Of a stretch of 64,000 bases of DNA, positions 36,701 to 45,047 are shown in pieces. A program made the translations under genes and the position numbers. The stretch is taken from assembly GCA_020636025.1 (NCBI GenBank), contig JACJYQ010000005.1:372001-436000 (forward strand), in the 5' to 3' direction. Below the pieces are notes generated by a model, which was not told the DNA's origin, did not search any database, and was given only the letters and a program-made list of their open reading frames with translations. The stretch is from Lewinellaceae bacterium (lineage in GTDB: Bacteria > Bacteroidota > Bacteroidia > Chitinophagales > Saprospiraceae). The stretch's first letter is position 1; each line of letters starts with the position of its first letter.

Positions 36701-38066
36701 ACTCGGCTTTTTACCCATGGCCATTTCTACTTCTGCAGGCGCCGAGGTACAAAGACCATTGGCAACCGTGGTGATAGGCGGACTTGTTTCCGCTACGATA
36801 CTTACGCTGATTGTTTTGCCTGTTTTGTATGCGCTTTTCGACCGAAAAGGACACCGGCCGGGTGGAAAAACGGCAAAAGTCATCATGTTGCTATTCGGCA
36901 TTCCCTTCCTCGGAATGGGACAAAACACCTCCATTAGTCTGGAAGAAGCCCTGCAAATTGCCAAGACAAACAACCTGGGAATAAAAGCCTCGGAACAACG
37001 CATTATTCAAAGTCAACAACTGGAAAACACCGCTTTTGACCTCGGCAGAACGGAGTTCTATTTTAACAAGGATCAAAACAACATTGCACCAAACAACCAG
37101 GCTCTCAATGTATTTGGTGTCAACCAATCATTTAAATTGCCGGCGCTGTACAAGGCTCAGAGAAAAGTTCTTCAGGGGAAAACGCTGCTGCAAACAGATA
37201 AAATGGAAGTAAGTCAACTTCAGTTGACGAAGATGGTTTCCAGGGCGTATTACGAAGTAGTTTACTGGAAATTGCAGCTAAGCAATTACAAATATCTGGA
37301 TAGTCTGTATGCCTCCTTTCAACTGGCAGCGAAAAAGAGATTTGATCAGGGTGAAACAAACCTGCTCGAAACGCTCACTGCTGAAACGAAAGGGAAGGAA
37401 GTCTCCCTGGCTTTGAAACAAGTGCAGGCAAGTCTCGAAAAATCTTATGTAAGCCTTCACCAATTGCTTCAAACTGACTCCATTGTTGGAGTTAGCACTA
37501 CTCGTCTGGATCGCTTGCCCTTGCTCCCCTTGGATACTGCCAACCATTCCGAGCTAAGCTATCTGGCACATTCTCTGGAATTATCGAAGCAACAAATCAA
37601 CCTGGAAAAGCAAAGACTCCTGCCCGATGTTTCTCTCGGCTATTTTCAGGGTACAAATGGAGGCTCTGGTACTCAATTTTATCCAGGATATCAGATAGGC
37701 ACAAGTGTTCCTTTGTGGTTCAAACATCACAAATCAACAATTGCTGCTGCCAAAACAGAAACATCAATTCTTGATTTTGAGAGCAAGCAATACGCGATCC
37801 TGCTTGAGGATAAATACAAGGCTTTGACCATTGAATTGAAACAACTGGAAGAAAAGCTCAATTATTATGAATCAAGCGGAAAGTCACTACAGGAAAAAAC
37901 CATTCTTCACGCTTCAAAAGCCTTTCAGAATGGTGAAATAAACTATCTGGAATACATACAACTATTGGGTAATGCCCAAAGCATTGAAACCAATTACCTC
38001 AACTCCCTTTTCCAATACAATATGACGGTATTGGAGGCAAACTATTTAATTATTGGAAATGAATAA
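33735..38066 (+). CDS. CusA/CzcA-type heavy-metal RND pump fused to a TolC-like outer-membrane channel
   Basis: A 1,443-residue fusion. Residues 1 to about 1040 are a heavy-metal RND pump. Its start IIQYSIRHKLIVLLFSAGIVAFG is the first helix. The proton-relay motif of the HME class, DFGIIIDGAVIIVEY, begins near D400, and the second-half motifs FGIAVLNGIVLIEE and PLATVVIGGLVSATILTLIVLP are present. From about 1045 a signal-peptide-like helix (AKVIMLLFGIPFLGMGQ) leads into an outer-membrane-factor domain (SLEEALQIAKTNNLGI, NQSFKLPALYKAQRKV, FDQGETNLLETLTAETKGKE, FQNGEINYLEYIQLLGNAQ). Such pump-channel fusions are known in Bacteroidota. One polypeptide would span both membranes with the adaptor encoded next. 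Metal specificity (copper/silver or zinc/cobalt/cadmium) is not decided by the sequence. Confidence 0.94.
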   Translation: MLDKIIQYSIRHKLIVLLFSAGIVAFGLYSLSEIPIGAVPDVTNNQVQIITTSRNLATVDVEKFLTYPVELEMANLPDVREIRSISKFGLSVVTVVFNDHIGTYLPRQLIAEKIKVAEEKIPAGFGTPFMGPISTGLGEIYQYVIEVDSAHQKDYSLSDIRTIQDWVVKRQLSGIPGVIEVNTWGGYLKQYEVAVDPEKLRSFNISLSQVFAAIEKNNSVAGGGYIEKSNQAYFIRGEGLVSSLEDIEEIVVENRGGTPILIRNVANVGFGHATRFGAITGNGEGEKVLGQVMMLKDANSKAVIEAVKKRVAEISPSLPPGISINPFLERSELIGKTTMTIAENLILGCLIVIFVVVLLLGNFRSGLVVATVIPMCLLFALSLMHIFGVDANLMSLGAIDFGIIIDGAVIIVEYIAFRVTAERMKLASLPADEKQHYLDNIAHHAASKMMHSAVFGQLIIIIVFIPILSLVGVEGKMFKPMALVFSFALVGAMVLCFTYVPVLASMFIKPSDPEKRSISTRLIRFLENMYRPSISWALRSKRLVLSMSVLLLLFTGLLFTRMGGEFVPTLDEGDFVIQPVLKTGLSLSKTAETTTRIEKILKKFPEVEQVVSRIGAAEVPTDPMSMEESDVIIKLKPIKTWTSATSKDDLADKFKSALTEEIPGVDFEFTQPIEMRFNELITGVRADLAIKIFGEDLDILHEKALEIEKAIDGIPGAADISVEKVAGLPQMTVSYNRHNIAKYGLNIEDLNNLITTGFAGASAGTVFEGEKQFDLVIRYDAAHHQDIQHIETASVQLPNGHSLPLSEFATIRYTKGPAKISRDNTKRRIVVGVNVRNRDLESVVNDVRDKINREVKLPTGYTIEYGGQFENLRTARARLTIAVPIALVLIFILLYFAFNSIKEALIIYSAIPLSVVGGVILLYLRDMPFSISAGVGFIALFGIAVLNGIVLIEEFKELKSHGITELNKRILMGTHNRLRPVLLTASAAALGFLPMAISTSAGAEVQRPLATVVIGGLVSATILTLIVLPVLYALFDRKGHRPGGKTAKVIMLLFGIPFLGMGQNTSISLEEALQIAKTNNLGIKASEQRIIQSQQLENTAFDLGRTEFYFNKDQNNIAPNNQALNVFGVNQSFKLPALYKAQRKVLQGKTLLQTDKMEVSQLQLTKMVSRAYYEVVYWKLQLSNYKYLDSLYASFQLAAKKRFDQGETNLLETLTAETKGKEVSLALKQVQASLEKSYVSLHQLLQTDSIVGVSTTRLDRLPLLPLDTANHSELSYLAHSLELSKQQINLEKQRLLPDVSLGYFQGTNGGSGTQFYPGYQIGTSVPLWFKHHKSTIAAAKTETSILDFESKQYAILLEDKYKALTIELKQLEEKLNYYESSGKSLQEKTILHASKAFQNGEINYLEYIQLLGNAQSIETNYLNSLFQYNMTVLEANYLIIGNE

Positions 38067-39234
38067 GCTCCCTTTCAATTTTACAACAAAACAATTTGCA
38101 GGCATCATTGCGGTGCTTCTGCTTGGATGTATCATTGCCTGTAACTCCGGCAATGTAGAGACCGTAACCATAGAAGGCAGTGCCGATACTCCAACCAGTT
38201 CAAACTTTGAGTTGAGCCAAACCCAATTCCAATCATCAGAAATGAAATTGGGAACCCTGGAAAAAACGACATTCCATGAAGTGGTAAAATCCACCGGAAT
38301 GCTGGATGTCCCACCAGAATACCGGGCATCTGTGAGCGCTTATTTTGGAGGTACGGTAAAAAACCTGTCACTAATCCCGGGAGTTTGGGTTAAGAAAGGT
38401 CAGGTACTTTTTGTACTGGAAAATCCGCAATACGTACAAACCCAGCAAGAATACCTGGAGGCGAAAGGGAAGTTAGCCTATCTGAAATCAGATTATGACA
38501 GACAAAAAAATCTGGTTCAGGACAATGTCACTTCTCAGAAAAACTATCTGAAAGCCGAATCTGACTACACCGTAACCCGGGTTCAAATGGAGTCTTTGGC
38601 TAAAAAGCTTTCATTAATGAATATTGACCCCAATACCCTGAACCTCGAAAATTTACAAACAACCATGGCTATATTATCCCCAATAAGCGGTTATGTCAAC
38701 GAGGTGCACATAAGCAAGGGTTCATTTCTCAATCCTTCACAGGAAGCGCTCACCATTGTAAGCACCGATCACCTTCATTTGGAACTAAATGTATTTGAAA
38801 AGGACGTGGCCAACATTCGCATTGGCCAAGCCATCAAATTCAGGGTTCAAAACAATGATCGTACCGAGTACAGCGCCTCCGTGCATTTAATAAACAAAGT
38901 AATTGACGAAGAAAAACGCAGCATTGGCATACACGGGCATTTGGAAGATGAGCGTCTTTCTTCCAGACTTAATCCAGGCATGTACGTCGAAGCGGATATT
39001 TATACCGACTCGGAATCAAAGCCCTCGCTACCCAATGATGCCTTGGTAGAGCTGGACGGGAAATATTACGTTTTGGCGCTCCTAAACCAGGGAAATGAAG
39101 GATATACATTTGAACGCAAAGAGGTTCAGCCTGGCTTGTCAAATAACATGTATACCGAAATCCTCAATCACCAGGACTTCAGCGACAAGACGCAATTTCT
39201 GACTCAAGGGGCTTTTAATCTCATAACCGAGTAA
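38059..39234 (+). CDS. Efflux RND periplasmic adaptor (membrane fusion protein), lipoprotein
   Basis: A 391-residue CusB/CzcB-like adaptor joining pump and outer-membrane channel. The ATG at 38059 overlaps the pump stop by eight bases, indicating coupled translation; an in-frame TTG at 38053 is less likely. The N-terminus has a lipobox (LLLGCIIAC). Domains in order: first lipoyl half (VSAYFGGTVKNLSLIPGVWVKKGQVLFVLENP, given here in brief), alpha-hairpin (QEYLEAKGKLAYLKSDYDRQ and ESDYTVTRVQME), second lipoyl half (AILSPISGYVNEVHISKG) and beta-barrel (LHLELNVFEKDVANIRIGQ). The C-terminus is membrane-proximal. No His/Met-rich metal-binding segment is evident. It converges on the next gene with only 22 bases between stop codons. 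Confidence 0.93.
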   Translation: MNKLPFNFTTKQFAGIIAVLLLGCIIACNSGNVETVTIEGSADTPTSSNFELSQTQFQSSEMKLGTLEKTTFHEVVKSTGMLDVPPEYRASVSAYFGGTVKNLSLIPGVWVKKGQVLFVLENPQYVQTQQEYLEAKGKLAYLKSDYDRQKNLVQDNVTSQKNYLKAESDYTVTRVQMESLAKKLSLMNIDPNTLNLENLQTTMAILSPISGYVNEVHISKGSFLNPSQEALTIVSTDHLHLELNVFEKDVANIRIGQAIKFRVQNNDRTEYSASVHLINKVIDEEKRSIGIHGHLEDERLSSRLNPGMYVEADIYTDSESKPSLPNDALVELDGKYYVLALLNQGNEGYTFERKEVQPGLSNNMYTEILNHQDFSDKTQFLTQGAFNLITE

Positions 39235-39256
39235 AAGCAGGACCTCACAATTTCAT

Positions 39257-41935
39257 TCACCGCAATACTACCCTGCCCACATATCGGCCCTTTTCCCCTA
39301 ACACAGAAACCATATACAAACCTGCAGGAAGCAGTCGCATATCCAGTTCAAGCCCATTTTCCAGGGGTTTAACTGGAACGGCTTGCCGGCGCCCTGAAAG
39401 GTCATGTACCTGCAATGAAGATGACGACAAGAAGTCATCAGCTGTGCAAACCACAAAATCACTTGTCGGGTTTGGTGAACAATGCAGCTTAAGCGCGCCT
39501 ATGCTAAATGATGGGCTCCCGGGAAGAGCTTCATAAACAGAAGAGCTTGCATTGTTCTGGCCACAACTCCAGCGTACATCGTAATCCAGGTTTAGCAACT
39601 CGGATACGGTGAGCACTCTTTGCCCAAAGCAATTTCCATTTTGATCGCAATCTGCTGTTTCCAGTAGGTTTCCGGCACAATCAAAGAAGTTGATGGTTTC
39701 CACATAGGAAAAGCCCTGATAGCAACGGTCGAGCGTGAAAACCACCGGTACGCCACGCACTTGCACAAAACCTGCCTCAACAAATTTGTTGAAGCAATTG
39801 CCATTATCGCAACTCAGCCCATCCAGTATGTTCTGAAACCAGGCCGACTGGAATACTACATCCCAGCTTATGCCGGTACACTGTACGTTGCAAATACCCA
39901 GGAAACGATTGGAACTAGGATTATTCGACAAAATGGTATCGCCAAAAGGACAGAAAAAGATGATCTTGTTCTTTAGCGAATCAATTTGGTTGTTACTGAA
40001 ATCCACTTGCCCTGCCTGCAAATTGTACAGCATGGTGAGCTGCTCAGGCAACTCGCCGGTTATCTGATTGTTGTTCACCGACAAGGCTTCCAACATACAC
40101 AGGTCGCCAAGGATGGGTGGAATTGTTCCGGCTATGTTATTATTGCCTAATTCCAGACGGCGAAGCTCCCGCCAGTTTTTCAATTCATTCGGAAAGCCAC
40201 CGTTCAAACTGTTTCTACTCAGGTTAAGCTCCTGGATAAAAGGCGTTCCAAATTCCGGAATTGTACCAATCAAGGCATTCGATTCAAGATTCAAGCCTTC
40301 CAGGGCATTCATTTGTAATGTTGGAATAGCTCCCGTCAATTGGTTGCTGTTTAGATCGAGTTTTTGTACACATCCAAAAGCATCCGGAATTACACCAAAC
40401 CAGGTGCTGATGGGTTGACCCGGTACCAGCCAGTTTGTATGGTTCACCCAGTTCGGGCCATTGGTGCTGTTGTACAGTTTTACCAGTTCCAGTGAATCCA
40501 GTTGTTTATCGCAAACCTCTAGTGAAACGGTATAGCTGTGCAGGGTCAATCCCGGCATGACCGGATTGGTTACGCTGGCCGTATATCTGCCGGCATTCGC
40601 AGCTGTTGGATTATTAAAGATCAATTTATTCGAGTTGGGGTTATTTCCCGGCGGCAAGGAGAATGACAAACTGTCTTTTTTCCAGGTGTACACACTGTTG
40701 TTCAAAGAAGCATCTATGCCGAGGTCAATCACCGCAGCCTGACCTTTCTCGATTCTGATAATTGTATCCCTGTAAAACAGATTTTGTTCATCATAGCTAA
40801 AAGGATCGCTGAAAACCGTGGGTGAATTTATCAGGTCCGAGAAAGTGTAATTATTGTGATGCAGCGTATAGAAAATGTTGTTGGGGATAAAAGGAATGGC
40901 GCCGCTGAACAGGTTATTGTCCAACCAAAGTTGGCTTAAAACCGGATAAATAGAGACATAATCAGGGATTTGGCCCTCCAGTTGGTTCCCTGCCAGGTTC
41001 AGTACATCCATGTTTGGCTTGCCAGACAAATTGGGTGCCGGCCCGGTAAATCGGTTGTAGCCCAGTTGCAGATGGGTCAGATTCGGCATCTCCAGAAAAT
41101 CGGGGATGGTACCACTCAGCTGGTTAAAACTCAGTTCCAATTGTTCCATAAGCGGCACCTTCGAAAAATTGGGCAGCGGACCTGACAATTCATTGAAAAC
41201 CAGATACAGAAACTTCAAATTGGGCATTTTGTCAAAATCAGGGATCGGACCACTCAACTGATTGATCAGCAATTCTACGTCTTCAGCCACTGGCATGTTG
41301 GAGAAATTCGGTATTTGGCCACTTATTTTGGTAAAGTTGATCAGCAAATTAACCATGCTGGGGAAATTGGAAAAATCGGGGATCGGGCCAGTGAGGTCGT
41401 TGTGATCGAGCCACAGGAAACTGAGATTTGGCAGGTTCGAGAAATCGGGCACCTGACCGCTTAGCCTGTTTTCCTGCAGGAACAAAATATCCAGATTGGG
41501 TATGCCCGAGAAATTCGGAATGGCGCCGCTGAGAGCATTATATTCCAGCACAAGATTAACTAGCAAGGGCAAATGGCTAAAATCTGGAATCGTACCCGCA
41601 ATGGCATTATGAGACAAGTCCAGCGTGGTGAGGTTGGGCAAATTAATGTCGTAAATCACCCCGTTCAGACTGTTGCCGGGAAGCCGCAATTCCGTCACAC
41701 AACCATCCACATCTGTGGTTACGCCAAACCATGTGCTGATCGGCATGCCGGGTACCCGCCAGTTGCTTTTATTTACCCAGCCGAAACCGTTAAATGTTTG
41801 ATAGATCTTAACCAGTTCGAGACTATCAGCCACCGCATCACAGGCACAGGTTGGGGATCCGAAATTTGGCTGTTTGGCAAATCCTAAAGTGGAGAAAAGA
41901 AAAATGACAATAAAGGAGATGTAAGATTGTTTCAT
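39257..41935 (-). CDS. T9SS-exported leucine-rich-repeat protein (shorter paralogue)
   Basis: An 892-residue secreted protein with a signal peptide (MKQSYISFIVIFLFSTLGFA). A plant-like LRR N-cap (CACDAVADSLELVKIYQTFNGFGWVNKSNW, in part) is followed by about nine LRR units with the pattern DFSNLPNLxxLxLxxNxLSGPIP. An Ig-like domain (about 355-455) has LPPGNNPNSNKLIFNNP and NAGRYTASV. A second N-cap and LRR set follows (about 460-640), then a Cys-rich region. The type A T9SS sorting domain is at the end (LKLHCSPNPTSDFVVC, LQVHDLSGRRQ, LPAGLYMVSVLG). It starts 18 bases after the CHAT gene stop, so the two are probably cotranscribed. Surface adhesion or protein binding is likely from LRRs; the ligand is unknown. 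Confidence 0.9.
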   Translation of the reverse strand: MKQSYISFIVIFLFSTLGFAKQPNFGSPTCACDAVADSLELVKIYQTFNGFGWVNKSNWRVPGMPISTWFGVTTDVDGCVTELRLPGNSLNGVIYDINLPNLTTLDLSHNAIAGTIPDFSHLPLLVNLVLEYNALSGAIPNFSGIPNLDILFLQENRLSGQVPDFSNLPNLSFLWLDHNDLTGPIPDFSNFPSMVNLLINFTKISGQIPNFSNMPVAEDVELLINQLSGPIPDFDKMPNLKFLYLVFNELSGPLPNFSKVPLMEQLELSFNQLSGTIPDFLEMPNLTHLQLGYNRFTGPAPNLSGKPNMDVLNLAGNQLEGQIPDYVSIYPVLSQLWLDNNLFSGAIPFIPNNIFYTLHHNNYTFSDLINSPTVFSDPFSYDEQNLFYRDTIIRIEKGQAAVIDLGIDASLNNSVYTWKKDSLSFSLPPGNNPNSNKLIFNNPTAANAGRYTASVTNPVMPGLTLHSYTVSLEVCDKQLDSLELVKLYNSTNGPNWVNHTNWLVPGQPISTWFGVIPDAFGCVQKLDLNSNQLTGAIPTLQMNALEGLNLESNALIGTIPEFGTPFIQELNLSRNSLNGGFPNELKNWRELRRLELGNNNIAGTIPPILGDLCMLEALSVNNNQITGELPEQLTMLYNLQAGQVDFSNNQIDSLKNKIIFFCPFGDTILSNNPSSNRFLGICNVQCTGISWDVVFQSAWFQNILDGLSCDNGNCFNKFVEAGFVQVRGVPVVFTLDRCYQGFSYVETINFFDCAGNLLETADCDQNGNCFGQRVLTVSELLNLDYDVRWSCGQNNASSSVYEALPGSPSFSIGALKLHCSPNPTSDFVVCTADDFLSSSSLQVHDLSGRRQAVPVKPLENGLELDMRLLPAGLYMVSVLGEKGRYVGRVVLR

Positions 41936-41953
41936 AAACTTTTGATTTGAAAT

Positions 41954-44824
41954 TTATTCAAGCAGGATGAACGCCGCCCAGCCATCCGGGTCCATGGCGC
42001 CATCGCGAAGTTCTTTTTGTGTTTTGCTAAATGCTTCCCGAATGGAATCGTGACCGGAAAGCCAGTTTTTATAGAATGTCTCCATAAAAATCTTGGTCTT
42101 CTTGTCGTCCACTTCCCAAAGACTCATGATCAGTTTGCCGGCACCCGATAATTTAAATGCCCGTTGAAGCCCAAAAACGCCTTCTTCAAATTTTATATCG
42201 CCAAGAGCTGTTTCACAGGCCGACAACACCACCAGCTCGGTATGCGATAGGTTGAGCCTGCTGATTTCAAAAGCCGTAAGTATACCGTCTTCCGAGGCTG
42301 AAGCGAGCGGACCTGCTTCGTTCGCACCAGAAAGTACCAGTCCGCTGTTCAGCAATCCATTACCATAAAAACCGGCGGCAGGCATGTTGTCGCTGGCCGA
42401 TTTAGGCGCAAAAAAACCATGGGTTGCCATGTAAATAACCCGATATCCAGCCTCGGCATTCTCCAAACTGTCTACCACTGTGCTTTCGCGGGCTTTTTGG
42501 CCATCCAGCATCACCACTTCATATTTGGCCTCTTTCAGGATTTTTGACACACTCTGACTTTCTACTTTCGCATACGGTAGTGGTCGCCAATACCTGATAT
42601 CATCGCCTCCTTCAGCACGACTGGCCATCGCAGGCGGAGGTTCGGGGCCGTAATCAACGCCGCCAATTACCATGGCCTTGTTTCCTGAATAAGCAAAAAT
42701 GGTTTTATCATTTGGCACCACCTGCCAGGTGCTGCTTTCATACACCATTTCCACTTTGTCGGCAATCACAGAATCAAAAGTGATGGGCAGCGCAGACAAG
42801 GCGATTTGGTTCAGAAGTCCGTCAGGTACCACATAAGCTCTTTTCAAGCCGGGAAATTGTGTTGATAATGGCTCCCATATCAGGGAGGCAATCGACACCT
42901 CTTTTTGCCCGGTGGGCACTACTCCTCTTGCTCCGCCTTCATAGATCCGGTCATTATATTTCCCTTGCATTGGGCCTGAGGCTGGTAACAGGAAAGAAAA
43001 ATCTGACTCGCGACACAAGGGGATGAATCCGGGTTCCTCAGCGTTTGCTGTCAGATACAGTGCGCCATAATACATGGAGTCGGCAGCATAAGGGTCGGGA
43101 AATGCGATGTACTCCACTGCAACTTCATTCGGTGCCAGTGACCGGCGCACATCTTTCCAACGAACTTTGGAATCATCTGTATTTATGGAGCCCATAGCCT
43201 GGTTCATCTCCACTTGCAGTTCCATAATCTCTTTTTCCAGTTTTGCAGTATTACCCCTTTCTTTTAAAGGTTTTTTCAACATTTCCTCCAGTTGCTGCTG
43301 CAGATCAATAAAGTTGTCGAACGTACTGACCACCGACCTCGATTTATTGATGAACTGCCGGAACTTCTGAAGGTTAACCAGAATAAAAGACCGGAAGTAA
43401 AGAGTTGAATTATAAGCAATTACCCGCAAGTCGTGGTTGTCGGGATTTTCTCTGATAAAGCTGTATACCTCCAGGGTAAAGGATCTGAATTCTTCAATTC
43501 GGTCGTTGAGATCTTTTTCCGAAATAAAGCTGCTTACCCGCTTCAGGTAAGCCGGCGGCATTTTATAAATGCTCTTGTATATTTCAATGGCTTTGTTTTT
43601 CTCCCCTGTCTGGCGCAAAAAGCGAGCGTATGCAAACTGGGCCTGGAAATAATAAATGTGGTCCTTCCCGTAAGCGTTTTTCACAATTTTCACCGCCTTC
43701 TCATAATTGGCCTTTGCCTTTTCGTCCATTCCCAAGGTGTGTTGGATATTCGCCAGGGTCGTAATCACTTCGGCATAATTCGGGTGATCCACCCCGTGAA
43801 TTTTAGCAATCAAATCCAAGGCTTTTTCAACATAGGGTTGAGCCTGTTTGGATTGGTTCTGATGCTCCAACAAGTTACCCAGGTTTAGCAAGGTAAATGA
43901 ATAGTCTTCCTTTGTATCGCCCGAGGTTTCTCTTCTTATCAAAGACTCTTCATACAGCTTTCTGGCTCCGGCAATATCTCCTGTTTTTTCGGTGAGGATG
44001 GCTTTGAAATCGAGTAGTTTTAAGAACTCCGGGTGTTCGGTAAGTTTGTTTAACGTATACATCCGAATGACTTCTTCGAGGGTGGAAACAGCCTTTGCGT
44101 ATTGCCCCAAATTGAATTGAAAATCTACCAGGTTATACAGGGTTTTGGCATAATCCAGACTTTCCTTTCCACTTAACTGTTCTTTTATACGAAGCGAAGT
44201 TTGAAACAATTCGTAGGCCTGTGCATAGCGGTTTTGTTGTGCATACACTTTCGCCAAGCTGTTTACGATACGGGCATATTGAATGTTTTCGCCACCGGTA
44301 AGCCGGTAATTTATCTGTTTGGCTTCTATGAAGGTGTTTTCAGCATCGCGATACTTTCCCTGGTTGTAATACAGATTGCCCAGGGTATTCAGGTTGCCGG
44401 TGTAGCGCTTGTCGTCTACGCCATACAATTTCCGATACAATTCGCGGGCTTCATTGGCATGGGTGATCCCCTTGTTGTAATCACTCATGTAGTACCCCAT
44501 TTTAGCCAGTTCAGATTGACAAACGGCCATTAGCGAGTCATTCCCTGCTGCTTTTCCCAGGAGCCATTCGTAAGATGAAGCGGCTTTATCATACTGCGCC
44601 AATCTGGTATAGCTTTGTCCCAGCAGGCTTTTTATCGCCATATTATCCTGAGCGCTCAGTTTGGAAGATTCTTTTTGCAACCTTGTCAACACATCCAATG
44701 CTTCCTCGGCCTTTCTTTGCCTGAGCAGCTCCTGGGCACTTTTCAGGCTTTCCGCAACAGGGGTCTCCTGCCCGAATATCACAAATGGGGAAAGTAAACA
44801 GTATAGCAAAATAGCCTTCTTCAT
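41954..44824 (-). CDS. Secreted TPR-CHAT (caspase-like) protein
   Basis: A 956-residue protein with a signal peptide (MKKAILLYCLLSPFVIFGQ). About ten tetratricopeptide repeats (roughly 30-420) read like GNLYYNQGKYRDAENTFIEA. A helical linker with a coiled coil (about 490-545, EKEIMELQVEMNQ) follows. The C-terminal CHAT domain (about 650-955) retains the caspase-type dyad: His near 802 in IYMATHGFFAP and Cys near 869 in VVLSACETALG, plus the family ending MSLWEVDDKKT and WAAFILLE. CHAT domains in bacteria are proteases or scaffolds, some activated in immune systems such as Csx29. The signal peptide places this one outside the cytoplasm. It sits between two LRR genes on the same strand and likely forms an operon with the downstream one. 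Confidence 0.92.
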   Translation of the reverse strand: MKKAILLYCLLSPFVIFGQETPVAESLKSAQELLRQRKAEEALDVLTRLQKESSKLSAQDNMAIKSLLGQSYTRLAQYDKAASSYEWLLGKAAGNDSLMAVCQSELAKMGYYMSDYNKGITHANEARELYRKLYGVDDKRYTGNLNTLGNLYYNQGKYRDAENTFIEAKQINYRLTGGENIQYARIVNSLAKVYAQQNRYAQAYELFQTSLRIKEQLSGKESLDYAKTLYNLVDFQFNLGQYAKAVSTLEEVIRMYTLNKLTEHPEFLKLLDFKAILTEKTGDIAGARKLYEESLIRRETSGDTKEDYSFTLLNLGNLLEHQNQSKQAQPYVEKALDLIAKIHGVDHPNYAEVITTLANIQHTLGMDEKAKANYEKAVKIVKNAYGKDHIYYFQAQFAYARFLRQTGEKNKAIEIYKSIYKMPPAYLKRVSSFISEKDLNDRIEEFRSFTLEVYSFIRENPDNHDLRVIAYNSTLYFRSFILVNLQKFRQFINKSRSVVSTFDNFIDLQQQLEEMLKKPLKERGNTAKLEKEIMELQVEMNQAMGSINTDDSKVRWKDVRRSLAPNEVAVEYIAFPDPYAADSMYYGALYLTANAEEPGFIPLCRESDFSFLLPASGPMQGKYNDRIYEGGARGVVPTGQKEVSIASLIWEPLSTQFPGLKRAYVVPDGLLNQIALSALPITFDSVIADKVEMVYESSTWQVVPNDKTIFAYSGNKAMVIGGVDYGPEPPPAMASRAEGGDDIRYWRPLPYAKVESQSVSKILKEAKYEVVMLDGQKARESTVVDSLENAEAGYRVIYMATHGFFAPKSASDNMPAAGFYGNGLLNSGLVLSGANEAGPLASASEDGILTAFEISRLNLSHTELVVLSACETALGDIKFEEGVFGLQRAFKLSGAGKLIMSLWEVDDKKTKIFMETFYKNWLSGHDSIREAFSKTQKELRDGAMDPDGWAAFILLE

Positions 44825-45047
44825 GGGTCAATGCTTTGCATGTCTAATTTGAGGTTTTTACCCTGATTGGATGATGCCGGAAATAACCTGGAAGGCTGCT
44901 GAAATCTGATTAAATGGATGTGAAATTATACTACGCGATGTTGAGGACGGGTGACATTGCTCCCATGCATTCTCCAATTGTCAAACCCGAATATCCGAAT
45001 TTGAAATTAACTTATGTGTTTGAATGTTGAAAAATAAGACAAGAAGC

